NCBI GenBank assembly: GCA_029222685.1 | Contig: JARHVB010000046.1 | Span: forward strand, 1 to 49,595 | Reading direction: 5' to 3' | Source: Terripilifer ovatus | GTDB taxonomy: Bacteria > Pseudomonadota > Alphaproteobacteria > Rhizobiales > Beijerinckiaceae | Length of the DNA: 49,595 nt | Part shown: piece after piece, positions 1 to 7,652 of the stretch | Numbering within the stretch: the first letter of the stretch is position 1 | Layout: each line of letters starts with the position of its first letter | Notes under the pieces: model-generated | Told to the model about the DNA's origin: nothing | What the model saw: only the letters and a program-made list of their open reading frames with translations | The model's database searches: none | Translations under genes and position numbers: made by a program

Positions 1-61
1 AAAATTGAGTACGGACTGGAATCGAACCGTGAACGGATAGGAATCAAAAAGTTTGAATTCC

Positions 62-80
62 AAGGTTCAAAAACCTTTTT
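62..80 (+). terminator. Weak hairpin with T-run at left edge
   Basis: A 6-bp stem (AAGGTT / AACCTT) with a 4-nt loop is followed by a short T-run on the plus strand. It could end transcription of a gene lying left of the window. The stem is short and AT-rich, so this is only a possible terminator. Nothing else recognisable was seen in bases 1-90. Confidence 0.3.
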
Positions 81-90
81 CAGCAGCCTG

Positions 91-196
91 CTAGAGCATT
101 TTCGAGCGAAGTGGCTGCCGGTTCGCGTGAAGAAAATGCGTCAAATCAAAAACCTAGAGCTCGGTTCTGATTCCATCAGAACCGAAAAGGCTCTAG
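91..196. repeat. Dispersed palindromic repeat, copy 1 (family A)
   Basis: This 106-bp element begins and ends with CTAG/CTCTAG motifs and contains two hairpins. One is built from GCATTTTC / GAAAATGC and the other from GGTTCTGAT / ATCAGAACC. It matches 2228-2333 base for base except at three positions I can see, so the two copies are about 97% identical. The complementary stop codon of mutT (193-195) lies inside the element, so the repeat supplies the stop. Such elements are common in intergenic DNA of Hyphomicrobiales; the family name is not known to me. Confidence 0.85.
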
Positions 197-600
197 CCCA
201 AAAGATCGATCAGCGGCGGTATCAGCGGCGCATCGGCGGGCGGCATCGGATAGTTGCGCAGATCCGTCGCGCGCACCCATTTCACCGCCTGGCCTTCGCG
301 CGGCCGCACCAGTCCCTCCCAGCGCCGGCACACATAGAGCGGCATGAGGAGATGGAACGCCTCATAGCCGTGGCTGGCGAAGGTCAGCGGCGCCAGGCAG
401 TCTTCCTTGACCGCAATGTCGAGCTCCTCGTGCAGTTCGCGGATGAGCGCTGCTTCCGGCCGCTCGCCCGCATCCACCTTGCCGCCGGGAAATTCCCATA
501 GCCCCGCCAGTTGCTTGCCCTGCGGCCGTTGCGCAATGAGAATGCGATCGTCCACATCGATGAGGGCGACGGCGACGACGAGCAGGATGTTCAAAGGCAT
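193..600 (-). CDS. mutT: MutT-type Nudix hydrolase (8-oxo-dGTP diphosphatase)
   Basis: The 135-residue protein is a typical single-domain MutT. It would hydrolyse oxidised nucleotides such as 8-oxo-dGTP to the monophosphate, cleaning the nucleotide pool. The Nudix box spans about residues 40-62 (GGKVDAGE, then RELHEELDI), with the metal-binding RE..EE residues present and Asp where the consensus has Gly. I chose the ATG at 600 because GGAGAA sits just upstream; an in-frame ATG at 627 would overlap the previous gene by 37 bases. The chosen start overlaps the upstream lipoprotein gene by 10 bases, so the two are probably one transcript. The stop codon lies within a dispersed repeat. Confidence 0.9.
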   Translation of the reverse strand: MPLNILLVVAVALIDVDDRILIAQRPQGKQLAGLWEFPGGKVDAGERPEAALIRELHEELDIAVKEDCLAPLTFASHGYEAFHLLMPLYVCRRWEGLVRPREGQAVKWVRATDLRNYPMPPADAPLIPPLIDLLG

Positions 601-1136
601 TTCTCCAAAAGGTTGCTCGAAGAGCAACGCCCAGCGAGGACGACGCCGATAACGGCTGGACCACCGACAGGAACGCTCACGCGCTCGTACATCGCCCCGC
701 CCTCCGGCAGAAATGTGCCGCGGGCCGAATAGAATTCCTGCGCGGTGACGAAATAGTCGCCGGGTGCGACATTGAGGAACCTGAAATTGCCGTTCGCATC
801 GGTTTTCGCCGTGCGCGTATAGGCGGCATAGTGCGGATCGGCACTCACGCGCGGCATCATCGCCGCCGGAATGAATGTCTTGCCCTGATAAAGCGCCTCG
901 AAACGCTCCCGCGCATAGGCCGTCGCCGGGACCAGGCGTATGCGTCCATGGGCGGCCGGCCGCGGACTGCCGTCCCGCGTCACCACATAGGCCTGGCCCT
1001 CGATGCGCTGGCTGCCCTTAGCGTGAATATAGCTTGCCGCGGCGGCGTCGAACGCCGGCCTCTCCGTCGGCGCAGACATGGACTGACATCCAGCCAGCGC
1101 GAAACTCGCAAATATGGCTATCGCTCCGGTCCGCAT
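591..1136 (-). CDS. Lipoprotein with carboxypeptidase-regulatory-like fold
   Basis: The 181-residue protein begins with a lipoprotein signal: a short hydrophobic segment ends in LAGC with the lipid-accepting Cys at 17. The C-terminal half (about residues 105-165) carries the pattern TDANGNFRFLNVAPGDYFVTA, characteristic of carboxypeptidase-regulatory-like/CnaB-type beta-sandwich domains that often help anchor or fold envelope proteins. GGAGAG lies about 9 bases before the ATG. It overlaps mutT by 10 bases. No catalytic motif is visible and the exact role is unknown; an envelope location is inferred from the lipobox. Confidence 0.7.
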   Translation of the reverse strand: MRTGAIAIFASFALAGCQSMSAPTERPAFDAAAASYIHAKGSQRIEGQAYVVTRDGSPRPAAHGRIRLVPATAYARERFEALYQGKTFIPAAMMPRVSADPHYAAYTRTAKTDANGNFRFLNVAPGDYFVTAQEFYSARGTFLPEGGAMYERVSVPVGGPAVIGVVLAGRCSSSNLLEKCL

Positions 1137-1466
1137 CGGCTTCGTCTCTCCGCCGGGAAGGCAACCGGAACGTGCTCCGGAACGGCCGCAACCTGACCGA
1201 GACCCCCAGGGGAATCAAGCCGAAAGGCCGGCGCCCGCACCAGTGCCGCCGGAAGGCGCCGGAAAGGCCCCAGGCGACGGCCGTTGACAACCGCGATCAG
1301 ATGCTCTCAATACGGCCCATGAGCACGATCTGCATCACGTCGGACCTTTATTACGCGCCGCCTAAATAGCGGCGAGATGCATTGAGCCATCTTTCAACCG
1401 CTGCGTCGCTGGCGGTTGAAGTGAGCAAACTGCCGTCAGCATCGCAGCTCCTACGGAGATTTCGCG
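1137..1466. other. Divergent intergenic region with leader hairpin
   Basis: These 330 bases separate the divergent lipoprotein and dehydrogenase genes and hold no convincing gene. A clear hairpin lies at 1393-1420 (9-bp stem TTCAACCGC / GCGGTTGAA, 10-nt loop), about 50 bases before the GTG start of the dehydrogenase. No T-run follows it, so it is not an obvious terminator. It may be a structured leader, but no leader peptide rich in Tyr or Phe was found. Confidence 0.4.
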
Positions 1467-2231
1467 GTGTTGAATTCAGACAGCAAAGACCAGGTGACCC
1501 TCGGCATTATTGGTTTTGGCGCCTTCGGGCGGCTGATCGCCCAGCATCTGCACCCTTATTTCCAGCTCTATGCCTTCGACCCGGCAGCCCCCGCCGCAGG
1601 CCGCGACGAGAGCCTTGGCGTCACCTTTGCCGACATCGCCACGGTTGCGAAATGCCGCATCGTCGTGCTGGCCATGCCGGTCAACCAGCTCGAGCAGGCC
1701 ATCGCCGCCATAAGTCCGCATCTTGAGCCTGGGACGCTGGTGCTCGACGTCGGATCGGTCAAGGTGATTCCGGCCAACATCATGCGCCGCGACCTGCCCG
1801 CCCATGTCGACATCATCGGCACCCACCCGCTGTTTGGTCCGCAAAGCGCGCGCGAGGGTATCAAAGGGCTCAAGATCGCGCTCTGCCCGATCCGCGGCGG
1901 CAGGGTCGGCCGCGTCGCCGCCTTCCTGCGCGCGACCCTCGGCCTGAAAGTCTTCGTCACCACGCCGGAAGCGCACGACCAGGAACTGGCGACGGTGCAG
2001 GGCCTCACCCATCTCATCGCCAAAGTGCTGGTGCAGATGGAACCGCTGCCGACACGCATGACGACGTCGAGCTTCGACATGATCATGAAAGCGGTGGAGA
2101 TGGTGCGCTATGACGCACCGGAGGTGTTTCTCGCCATCGAGCGGTCCAACCCCTATTCGGCCAGCGTCCGCGAGCAGTTCTTCAAACTGTCCGCGGACCT
2201 GAATTCATCGCTCGGCGGATCGAAGAGCTAG
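1467..2231 (+). CDS. Prephenate/arogenate dehydrogenase family protein
   Basis: The 254-residue protein has an N-terminal Rossmann motif GIIGFGAFG (about residues 13-21), a DVGSVK motif (94-99) and GTHPLFGP (118-125), the signatures of TyrA-type enzymes. These oxidatively decarboxylate prephenate or arogenate in tyrosine synthesis. No ACT or chorismate mutase domain is fused, and the length is short but normal for the monofunctional form. I take GTG at 1467 as start because GGAG is well placed upstream. The stop codon TAG is formed by the first bases of the family A repeat. Whether prephenate or arogenate is the substrate cannot be told from sequence, so no gene symbol is given. Confidence 0.85.
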   Translation: MLNSDSKDQVTLGIIGFGAFGRLIAQHLHPYFQLYAFDPAAPAAGRDESLGVTFADIATVAKCRIVVLAMPVNQLEQAIAAISPHLEPGTLVLDVGSVKVIPANIMRRDLPAHVDIIGTHPLFGPQSAREGIKGLKIALCPIRGGRVGRVAAFLRATLGLKVFVTTPEAHDQELATVQGLTHLIAKVLVQMEPLPTRMTTSSFDMIMKAVEMVRYDAPEVFLAIERSNPYSASVREQFFKLSADLNSSLGGSKS

Positions 2232-2333
2232 AGCATTTTCGAGCGAAGTGGATGCCGGTTCGCGTGAAGAAAATGCGTCAAAACAAAAACCTAGAGCTCG
2301 GTTCTGATTCCATCAGAACCGAAAAAGCTCTAG
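2228..2333. repeat. Dispersed palindromic repeat, copy 2 (family A)
   Basis: This is a second 106-bp copy of the element at 91-196, in the same orientation and differing at three positions. It fills almost the whole gap between the convergent dehydrogenase and porin genes and supplies the dehydrogenase stop codon (2229-2231). The strong GGTTCTGAT / ATCAGAACC hairpin could act as a bidirectional transcription end point. Confidence 0.85.
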
Positions 2334-2334
2334 C

Positions 2335-3252
2335 TCAATCGATCATGTAGCGCACGCCGATGCGCACGTCGCTGCTCTTGGCGATGCTCGATGCCGTCGG
2401 CGTCGTCCATTTGCCCATGTTCAGATAGCGATAGTTGATATCGAGCTTCATATGCGAGCTGATGTCATAGGAGAAGCCGGCCATGAGCGCCCAGGCGAAG
2501 GCGAAGGTCCGCGTGTTCGAGATCTGCAGCCTGCTCTGCGGGCCAAAGTTGACCGGCTGCGGCGTGACCGGGTTCAGATAACTGTCGTAGTGGATATAGG
2601 TCAACGGATAGCCCGACGGCAGCGTCAACGTCGGATTGTAATAGCTGCCGTCGGCTGCGTTGTACCAATTGTAAGTGCCTTGTGTCGCGCCGTAGACAAA
2701 CCCGACACCGGCGCCGACATAGGGCGTCACGCCTGACCAGTTTCCAAGATCGACGTAGAAATTGGCGAGCGAAACGGAACGCGTGAGCGAAGCCGTCTGG
2801 GCAGCGGTGCATTTGTTGTAGAGGACGCCGATCGCCACGGGATCGTTGGTGACGGCGTCGTTCAGGCCCACAAGCTGGTTCTGACAATCAAACTGCCCCG
2901 ACGTCGCATCGCTCTTGATGGTGTTTCGTCTTTCGAAAGTGAAATCGGTACGGAACCAGTTGTTGAATTTGTAGCCGAAGCCGAGGCCGGCCGACCAACC
3001 GTTTTTCGATCCGAGGGAATTGAGAAGCTGCGCGCCTGCCGGCACGGCCGTGGCGTTGACGGAGAGTTGCGGCATCTGCTCGCGGGCATAGCCGACGTCG
3101 CCGCGCAGATACCAGCCGGTGCCCAGTTCGACCGGCACTTCCGGCGTGAGGCTCGGCGGCGCGTTCGGGAAATCCAAATCCGCGGCGTGCGCGCCCACCG
3201 TCGCAATCGCAGCGAACGCCGCCGCAAATGTCATCGACCCCCAGCGAACCAT
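2335..3252 (-). CDS. Outer-membrane beta-barrel protein (Omp25/Opa-like)
   Basis: The 305-residue protein has a signal peptide of about 23 residues ending AHA, followed by the motif GWYLRGDVGY (about 46-55) seen at the first strand of Omp25/RopB/Opacity-type barrels of Hyphomicrobiales. Many alternating hydrophobic/aromatic strands follow, and the protein ends in a short barrel-like strand (GVRYMID). These proteins are abundant surface proteins that stabilise the envelope; transport activity is not established. An upstream in-frame ATG exists at 3291, but the start at 3252 has GGAAGGA about 10 bases before it and begins the signal peptide. It is a distant paralogue of the gene at 3458-4408. 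Confidence 0.85.
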   Translation of the reverse strand: MVRWGSMTFAAAFAAIATVGAHAADLDFPNAPPSLTPEVPVELGTGWYLRGDVGYAREQMPQLSVNATAVPAGAQLLNSLGSKNGWSAGLGFGYKFNNWFRTDFTFERRNTIKSDATSGQFDCQNQLVGLNDAVTNDPVAIGVLYNKCTAAQTASLTRSVSLANFYVDLGNWSGVTPYVGAGVGFVYGATQGTYNWYNAADGSYYNPTLTLPSGYPLTYIHYDSYLNPVTPQPVNFGPQSRLQISNTRTFAFAWALMAGFSYDISSHMKLDINYRYLNMGKWTTPTASSIAKSSDVRIGVRYMID

Positions 3253-3394
3253 ACCGACATTCCTTCCATCCGCGCGATCGGCGGAGACCACGCCATTCGT
3301 CTCAGGAAGAGTCGCAGCTATTGTTTAATCCTGTCTTAAGCATACCGATATTTTCTGCTTGACGCTGAAAGAAAGCCCTGCGCCGCAAACGAAA

Positions 3395-3418
3395 ACGGCG
3401 CGGACAAAGCCGCGCCGT
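3395..3418 (-). terminator. Intrinsic terminator of second porin gene
   Basis: A 9-bp GC-rich stem (ACGGCGCGG / CCGCGCCGT) with a 6-nt loop is followed by TTTT on the minus strand. It lies about 40 bases beyond the stop of the minus-strand barrel gene at 3458. Confidence 0.8.
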
Positions 3419-3457
3419 CTGCAGAGCGATTGCCCTGGATGTTATATGGGTACGATT

Positions 3458-4408
3458 TCAGTACTTGCTCACCAGCGGACGTTGCGGCACCGGATAGGCG
3501 ATCGGGGCCGGGACCTGCAGGGGCGCGGCGCCGAAATCGGCCAGCATCCAGCGCATGCCGATCGAGAAGTCATGCGAGCCCGAGCGGGCAAAGGTCAGCA
3601 CGTTGTTGCAGGTCGAAAATCCCGGGCCGGGGCCGAAGCAATGCGGCGAACCAGCGGAAGCCGTGCCGTAATTGAGATAACGATAGCCGAAATCAAGCTT
3701 GAGATTCGACGAGACGTTATATGAGAGGCCAGCCATGAGCGCCCAGGCAAAGCTGCTCGACGTCTTCGAGCTGTAATAGCCGCCCGTGTTCGATGTGGCG
3801 AAGGAGCCGGGTCCCGCATAGAGATTGTTGAACCCGTTGTCGGTCACGCCCGAGACCGTATTGCTGGCGAAGCCGACACCGGCGCCGACATAAGGCGTGA
3901 TGCCATACCAGGTGCCTAGATCGGCATAGCCGTTCACCAGGCCGACGAAGCTCGCCATATTGCCGCGATAGAAATTACGCAGCACGTTGAACTGGGTGTT
4001 GGGGTTGGGCGCGCCATTGTTCCAGGACAGTTCGTCCTGCGTCGAGAAGCTGCTGGAGCGATATTCACCCGTGACGTCGGCGCGGAACCAGCTGTTGATC
4101 TGATAGCCGATACCGAACTTGACGAAAGTCGCCGCGCTGAAATCCGCAGCGTTGAGATTATAGGCGGTCGGCACGTAGCCGGGCGCGCCCTGGCTCAACG
4201 GATCCGGCGGGTTTGTCGCCTTGACGCTATGGGACAGGCCCATGCCGACGTCGCCGCGCAGGTACCAGCCGGAAAAATCCTGTACGGGCATCGGGGCGCC
4301 GACCATGGGCGGTGGCGGCAAAAGATCCGCGGCGCTCGCCGTTGCCATGCCCGCCAAAATTGCCGCGACACCCGCTCCGGCAAGAAAAAGGGCCCTCGTA
4401 GCGGCCAT
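3458..4408 (-). CDS. Outer-membrane beta-barrel protein (Omp25/Opa-like)
   Basis: The 316-residue protein has a clear signal peptide (cleavage after ATASA, about residue 26), a short proline-rich N-terminus, and the motif FSGWYLRGDVG (about 45-55) shared with its neighbour. The rest is a run of amphipathic, aromatic-rich strands of an 8-stranded-type barrel. The start at 4408 is preceded by GAGAGGA; a longer in-frame start at 4477 would place extra residues before the signal peptide. A terminator lies just downstream and a CtrA-like box just upstream, so the gene is probably transcribed alone. The two barrels share architecture but not close identity, suggesting an old duplication. Confidence 0.85.
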   Translation of the reverse strand: MAATRALFLAGAGVAAILAGMATASAADLLPPPPMVGAPMPVQDFSGWYLRGDVGMGLSHSVKATNPPDPLSQGAPGYVPTAYNLNAADFSAATFVKFGIGYQINSWFRADVTGEYRSSSFSTQDELSWNNGAPNPNTQFNVLRNFYRGNMASFVGLVNGYADLGTWYGITPYVGAGVGFASNTVSGVTDNGFNNLYAGPGSFATSNTGGYYSSKTSSSFAWALMAGLSYNVSSNLKLDFGYRYLNYGTASAGSPHCFGPGPGFSTCNNVLTFARSGSHDFSIGMRWMLADFGAAPLQVPAPIAYPVPQRPLVSKY

Positions 4409-4482
4409 GACCAAATTCCTCTCGTTTTGCCGGGCGCCAGCGAGCCCGACCTGATGAACGAGATAAACTTGCCGCAAAGGGG

Positions 4483-4498
4483 TTAATGGGCACTTAAC
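4483..4498. promoter_or_regulatory. Candidate CtrA binding site
   Basis: TTAA-TGGGCAC-TTAAC matches the alphaproteobacterial CtrA full-site consensus TTAA-N7-TTAAC exactly. It lies about 75 bases upstream of the minus-strand porin start at 4408, with further TTAA half-sites at 4507-4516. CtrA control of the porin is inferred, not shown. Confidence 0.6.
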
Positions 4499-4583
4499 CC
4501 TAAGGATTAACCTTAATGCCCGTGGATTTTATCGAAGCGCCAACCATTTAGGCCGCGCGTGCCAGCGGCGGTCGCACCGTCTT

Positions 4584-5948
4584 CTATTCGGCCGCGACCT
4601 TGGTGGAATTGCCTTCGATGGCCGCGCAGATCGAATCGACCACGGCCTCGACCATTTTCAGATCGTCGCCCTCGCCCATGACGCGAATCACCAGTTCGGT
4701 TCCCGAGGGGCGGATCAGCAACCGGCCGTCCTTGCCGAGCTTGCGCTCGCCTTCGGCGATGGCGCGCACGACGCTGTCCTGCTCCATGGCGGCGCGGGAG
4801 CTGGTGCGCACGTTCTTAAGCACCTGCGGCAACGGCTCGAACAGGTGGCAGACCTCGCTCACCGGGCGCTGGCGGCGGCGCACCACGGCCAGCACCTGCA
4901 GCGCCGAAACGAGCCCGTCGCCCGTCGTCGAAAAATCCGAGAGGATGATATGGCCGGACTGCTCGCCGCCCAGGTTGAAACCGTGCTCGCGCATATGCTC
5001 GAGCACATAGCGGTCGCCGACAGCGGTGCGCGCCATCGTCAGGCCGATGGAGGCCAGATAGCGCTCGAGGCCCAGATTGGACATCACTGTCGTGACGATG
5101 CCCGGCTTGCTGAGCCGACCGTCTTCCTTCCAGCTCTGCGCCACCACCGCCATCACCTGATCGCCGTTCACCGGATGGCCCTGTTCGTCGATGATGAGCA
5201 CGCGGTCAGCGTCGCCATCGAGCGCGATGCCGATGTCGGCGCGCGTTTCGCGCACCTTGCGGATCAGTGCTTCCGGCGAGGTCGAACCGACTTCGCGGTT
5301 GATGTTCATGCCGTCGGGATCGACGCCGATCGGAATCACTTCCGCGCCCAGTTCCCACAGGGCCTCAGGCGCCACGCGATAGGCCGCGCCATGGGCGCAA
5401 TCCACCACGATGCGCAAGCCGTCGAGCGAAAGATGCCGCGGCAGCGTCAGTTTCGCCGCCTCGATATAGCGGGCGCGAACGTCGTCGACCCTTTTGGCGC
5501 GGCCGAGATCGCCGGACTTGGAAAGCTGTGCCGACATGTCGCTGTCGACCAGCGCCTCGATGCTGCGCTCGACCTCATCGGACAGTTTGAAACCATCCGG
5601 GCCGAATATCTTGATGCCGTTGTCCTCGTAGGCGTTGTGCGAGGCGGAGATCATGACTCCAATGTCGGCACGCATGGACCGCGTCAGCATCGCCACAGCC
5701 GGCGTCGGCATGGGCCCGAGCAGCAGCACGTCCATGCCGACCGAGGTGAACCCGGCCACCATGGCATATTCGATCATATAGCCGGACAGCCGCGTGTCCT
5801 TGCCGATCACGACGCGGTGGCGATGTTCGCCGCGCTGGAACACCAGCCCGACCGCCTGCCCGACGCGCAGCGCCAGATCCGGCGTGATGGCGCTGTTGGC
5901 GCGCCCGCGGATGCCGTCGGTGCCAAAATACTTGCGTGCAATTGTCAT
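4584..5948 (-). CDS. glmM: Phosphoglucosamine mutase GlmM
   Basis: The 454-residue enzyme interconverts glucosamine-6-phosphate and glucosamine-1-phosphate on the way to UDP-GlcNAc for peptidoglycan and LPS. All alpha-phosphohexomutase landmarks are present: KYFGTDGIRG at the N-terminus, the phosphoserine loop ISASHN (100-105), the Mg-binding loop DGDADR (244-249), the sugar-binding loop GGEQSGH (327-333) and the C-terminal phosphate loop RPSGTE. I chose the ATG at 5948 because MTIARKYFGTDG is the usual family start; an in-frame ATG at 6008 adds 20 unrelated residues. In many alphaproteobacteria glmM directly follows ftsH; here about 6 kb separates them. Confidence 0.97.
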   Translation of the reverse strand: MTIARKYFGTDGIRGRANSAITPDLALRVGQAVGLVFQRGEHRHRVVIGKDTRLSGYMIEYAMVAGFTSVGMDVLLLGPMPTPAVAMLTRSMRADIGVMISASHNAYEDNGIKIFGPDGFKLSDEVERSIEALVDSDMSAQLSKSGDLGRAKRVDDVRARYIEAAKLTLPRHLSLDGLRIVVDCAHGAAYRVAPEALWELGAEVIPIGVDPDGMNINREVGSTSPEALIRKVRETRADIGIALDGDADRVLIIDEQGHPVNGDQVMAVVAQSWKEDGRLSKPGIVTTVMSNLGLERYLASIGLTMARTAVGDRYVLEHMREHGFNLGGEQSGHIILSDFSTTGDGLVSALQVLAVVRRRQRPVSEVCHLFEPLPQVLKNVRTSSRAAMEQDSVVRAIAEGERKLGKDGRLLIRPSGTELVIRVMGEGDDLKMVEAVVDSICAAIEGNSTKVAAE

Positions 5949-6044
5949 GCGTTCAACCCGGTCAAGCCGGCGCTGCCGATCTGTCAGCCACGCCAAGGGG
6001 GAGATCAAGAGTGTAGCAGCAAGACGCGGGACAGTCTTTGGCTA

Positions 6045-6059
6045 AAATACAACGTATTT
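6045..6059. promoter_or_regulatory. Small palindrome upstream of arsC
   Basis: AAATAC-AAC-GTATTT is a 6-bp inverted repeat with a 3-base centre, about 65 bases before the arsC start and in an AT-rich stretch that could hold its promoter. The binding protein, if any, is unknown, and no ArsR gene is in the window. Confidence 0.3.
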
Positions 6060-6121
6060 AACAAGCCGTCCCGCGTGCTATCCAGTTCCCCTGCCATCCA
6101 CAAGCAATCAGGTGAAAAATC

Positions 6122-6472
6122 ATGACCACGATCTACCACAATCCAAAATGCGGCACTTCCCGAACCGTGCTTGCCCGCATCCGGGAGGCCGGGGTCGAGC
6201 CGGAAATCATAGAATACCTGGTTACACCGCCGTCGCGTGCTGAAATGCAGGGCCTGCTTGCCGCGATGAAGATGAAACCGCGCGATATCCTGCGGCGTAA
6301 GGGCACGCCTTATGACGATCTCAACCTCGACAATCCGGAATTGACCGACGACCAGATTCTCGATGCGCTCGGCGCTCACCCGATCCTGATGGAACGCCCG
6401 GTGGTCGTCACTGCCAAGGGCACGCGGGTCTGCCGGCCGGCCGAGGTGCTGCAGGATATTTTCCCGGCCTGA
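6122..6472 (+). CDS. arsC: Arsenate reductase, glutaredoxin-coupled (ArsC/Spx family)
   Basis: The 116-residue protein starts TTIYHNPKCGTSR, placing the catalytic Cys at residue 10 in the NPKCGTSR loop typical of ArsC. The later motif HPILMERPVVV and a conserved Arg-containing tail (KGTRVCRP) also match the family. It would reduce arsenate to arsenite using glutathione and glutaredoxin. No arsR, arsB or acr3 lies nearby, so it may be a housekeeping or solitary copy. AGGTG is placed just before the ATG. YfgD-like relatives of unknown substrate have the same fold, so activity on arsenate is probable but not certain. Confidence 0.88.
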   Translation: MTTIYHNPKCGTSRTVLARIREAGVEPEIIEYLVTPPSRAEMQGLLAAMKMKPRDILRRKGTPYDDLNLDNPELTDDQILDALGAHPILMERPVVVTAKGTRVCRPAEVLQDIFPA

Positions 6473-6488
6473 AATTTTCTGGTTCTGA

Positions 6489-6703
6489 AATTTCGCCGGC
6501 GGCCTGCTGAAACGCGGCATCGGCGCGCGTGACCACGTGCTGGTGCATTTCGAGAATTGTCCGGAGACATTGATCTCGCGCTTCGCCTGCTGTGGATCGG
6601 CGCCATCGCCATGCTTAGCAATGCTGCGCTCGCCGGCCCTGAATTGCGCGACGTGGTGGAAGCCTCAGGCGCGCGCGCCGCAATCACGCAACCGAAATTC
6701 GCC
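6489..6703 (+). pseudogene. Frameshifted remnant of an AMP-dependent acyl-CoA synthetase
   Basis: Translation from 6492 reads FAGGLLKRGIGARDHVLVHF then ENCPETLISRFAC. After a frame change near 6590-6605 it continues IGAIAMLSNAALAGPEL and RDVVEASGARAAITQPKFA. Together this resembles the N-terminal region of class I adenylate-forming enzymes (a 'G-V-x-x-GD-x-V-x-V-x-x-xN-CPE' helix, then 'GA-x-A-x-x-x-N' and 'EL-x-x-x-x-x-SGA-x-A'). Only about 70 codons survive; there is no start, no AMP-binding P-loop and no adenylation core. The fragment is fused in frame ahead of the isomerase gene, which can mislead start prediction. Confidence 0.7.
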
Positions 6704-6730
6704 CGCCATGCGCGCAAACGAGAAAGTCTG

Positions 6731-7348
6731 ATGCAGGGAGATACAATCGCCTTCTATTTCGATATCTTCTCGCCGTTCGCCTATCTCGCATCGCATCGCA
6801 TCGACGCAATCGCAGCGAAGCACGGATGCAGGACGGACTGGCGGCCCGTCCTCGTCGGCGTCACCGTGATGAAGATCATGGGCATGAAGCCGCTGATGGA
6901 CTATCCGCTGAAAGGCTCCTACCTGCGCCGCGACGCCGAGCGAATCGCGCGCCTGTGGAATGTGCCGTTCCGCTTTCATGGCTTGAAGGGCCACAATTCG
7001 CTGAACGCCATGCGCGCCTATGTCTGGCTGAAGCAGCGCGATCCCGGCCAGGCGAAACAATTCGCCAAAGCCATGTATCGCCGGCTCTGGGTCGATGGCC
7101 TCGATATCACGGCGATCGAAGACTGCGTGAAAGAAGCGCACAAGCTCGGCATCGATTCCGACGATCTGCGCACGGCCGTTACGTCGGACGACATCAAGAA
7201 ATTGCTGCAGACCTCCGTCGAAGGCGCCATCGGCAACGGCGTCTTCGGCGTGCCCTTCTTCATTGTCGATAACGAGCCGTTCTTCGGCTGCGACCATCTG
7301 CCGATGCTGGAGCATTGGCTGGCGCATCGCGCGTGGGATGACGCATAG
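6731..7348 (+). CDS. DsbA-family 2-hydroxychromene-2-carboxylate isomerase
   Basis: The 205-residue protein starts IAFYFDIFSPFAYLAS, in which Ser14 takes the place of the DsbA catalytic Cys, the hallmark of HCCA isomerase/kappa-class GST-like proteins. The C-terminal part contains GNGVFGVPFFIVDNEPFFG, the conserved cis-Pro/substrate loop. Known members use glutathione to isomerise 2-hydroxychromene-2-carboxylate in naphthalene breakdown, but many homologues have unknown substrates and no naphthalene genes are visible here. I chose the ATG at 6731 because the longer in-frame start at 6557 would add residues that belong to a decayed acyl-CoA synthetase. Length fits the family. Confidence 0.85.
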   Translation: MQGDTIAFYFDIFSPFAYLASHRIDAIAAKHGCRTDWRPVLVGVTVMKIMGMKPLMDYPLKGSYLRRDAERIARLWNVPFRFHGLKGHNSLNAMRAYVWLKQRDPGQAKQFAKAMYRRLWVDGLDITAIEDCVKEAHKLGIDSDDLRTAVTSDDIKKLLQTSVEGAIGNGVFGVPFFIVDNEPFFGCDHLPMLEHWLAHRAWDDA

Positions 7349-7413
7349 GAATCGAAGATTGGATGCAGCTATGTTGCAAGCGGAGGAGAGCTGTCGGAAG
7401 CCCTTATCCTGAG

Positions 7414-7652
7414 AGCCTGACTGAAAATGCACAGCCGTGCTAAAGGGTTTGTTCTGCTGCCAGCGACGGGCCGACATTATTCCGTTGGCTTCTGGATCCC
7501 CGCTCGCGCCTGCGGCGCGTCGGGGATGACACTGCGGCGACATGCTGCAACCAATGTCATTCCCGACGCGCGAAGCGCGAGCGAGAAACCAGGAGTCAAG
7601 GGCTGTACCTTGCGGTGGACGCGGCACTCCAAGCTCACTTTTCAGTCAGGCT
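7414..7652. mobile_element. Probable MITE, 239 bp, with 14-bp TIRs and 5-bp TSD
   Basis: The element begins AGCCTGACTGAAAA and ends with its exact complement TTTTCAGTCAGGCT. It is flanked by the direct repeat CTGAG (7409-7413 and 7653-7657). It carries no open frame that could be a transposase. Cutting it out with one CTGAG restores a recognisable family B palindrome, which is strong internal evidence for insertion. The mobilising transposase family is unknown and none lies in the window. A lone copy of CCTGACTGAAAATG occurs at 14124, beside the tilS stop. Confidence 0.75.
7492..7592. repeat. Inner palindrome nested in the MITE
   Basis: CTGGATCCCCGCTCGCG with GCGCGTCGGGGATGACA on the left pairs with TGTCATTCCCGACGCGC and GCGCGAGCGAGAAACCAG on the right. 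The result is a hairpin-forming unit of about 100 bp with a central loop. It looks like a separate dispersed repeat (family C) carried inside the MITE. Only one copy is in the window. Confidence 0.65.

Noticed and set aside
10..40. T-loop-like GGTTCGATTCC on the minus strand
   Set aside because: The flanking bases do not form a 5-bp T-stem and no acceptor, D or anticodon arms are found, so it is not a tRNA.
4845..6125. 426-codon open frame opposite glmM
   Set aside because: His/Asp/Arg-rich shadow of the glmM third-position pattern; no domain or ribosome site.
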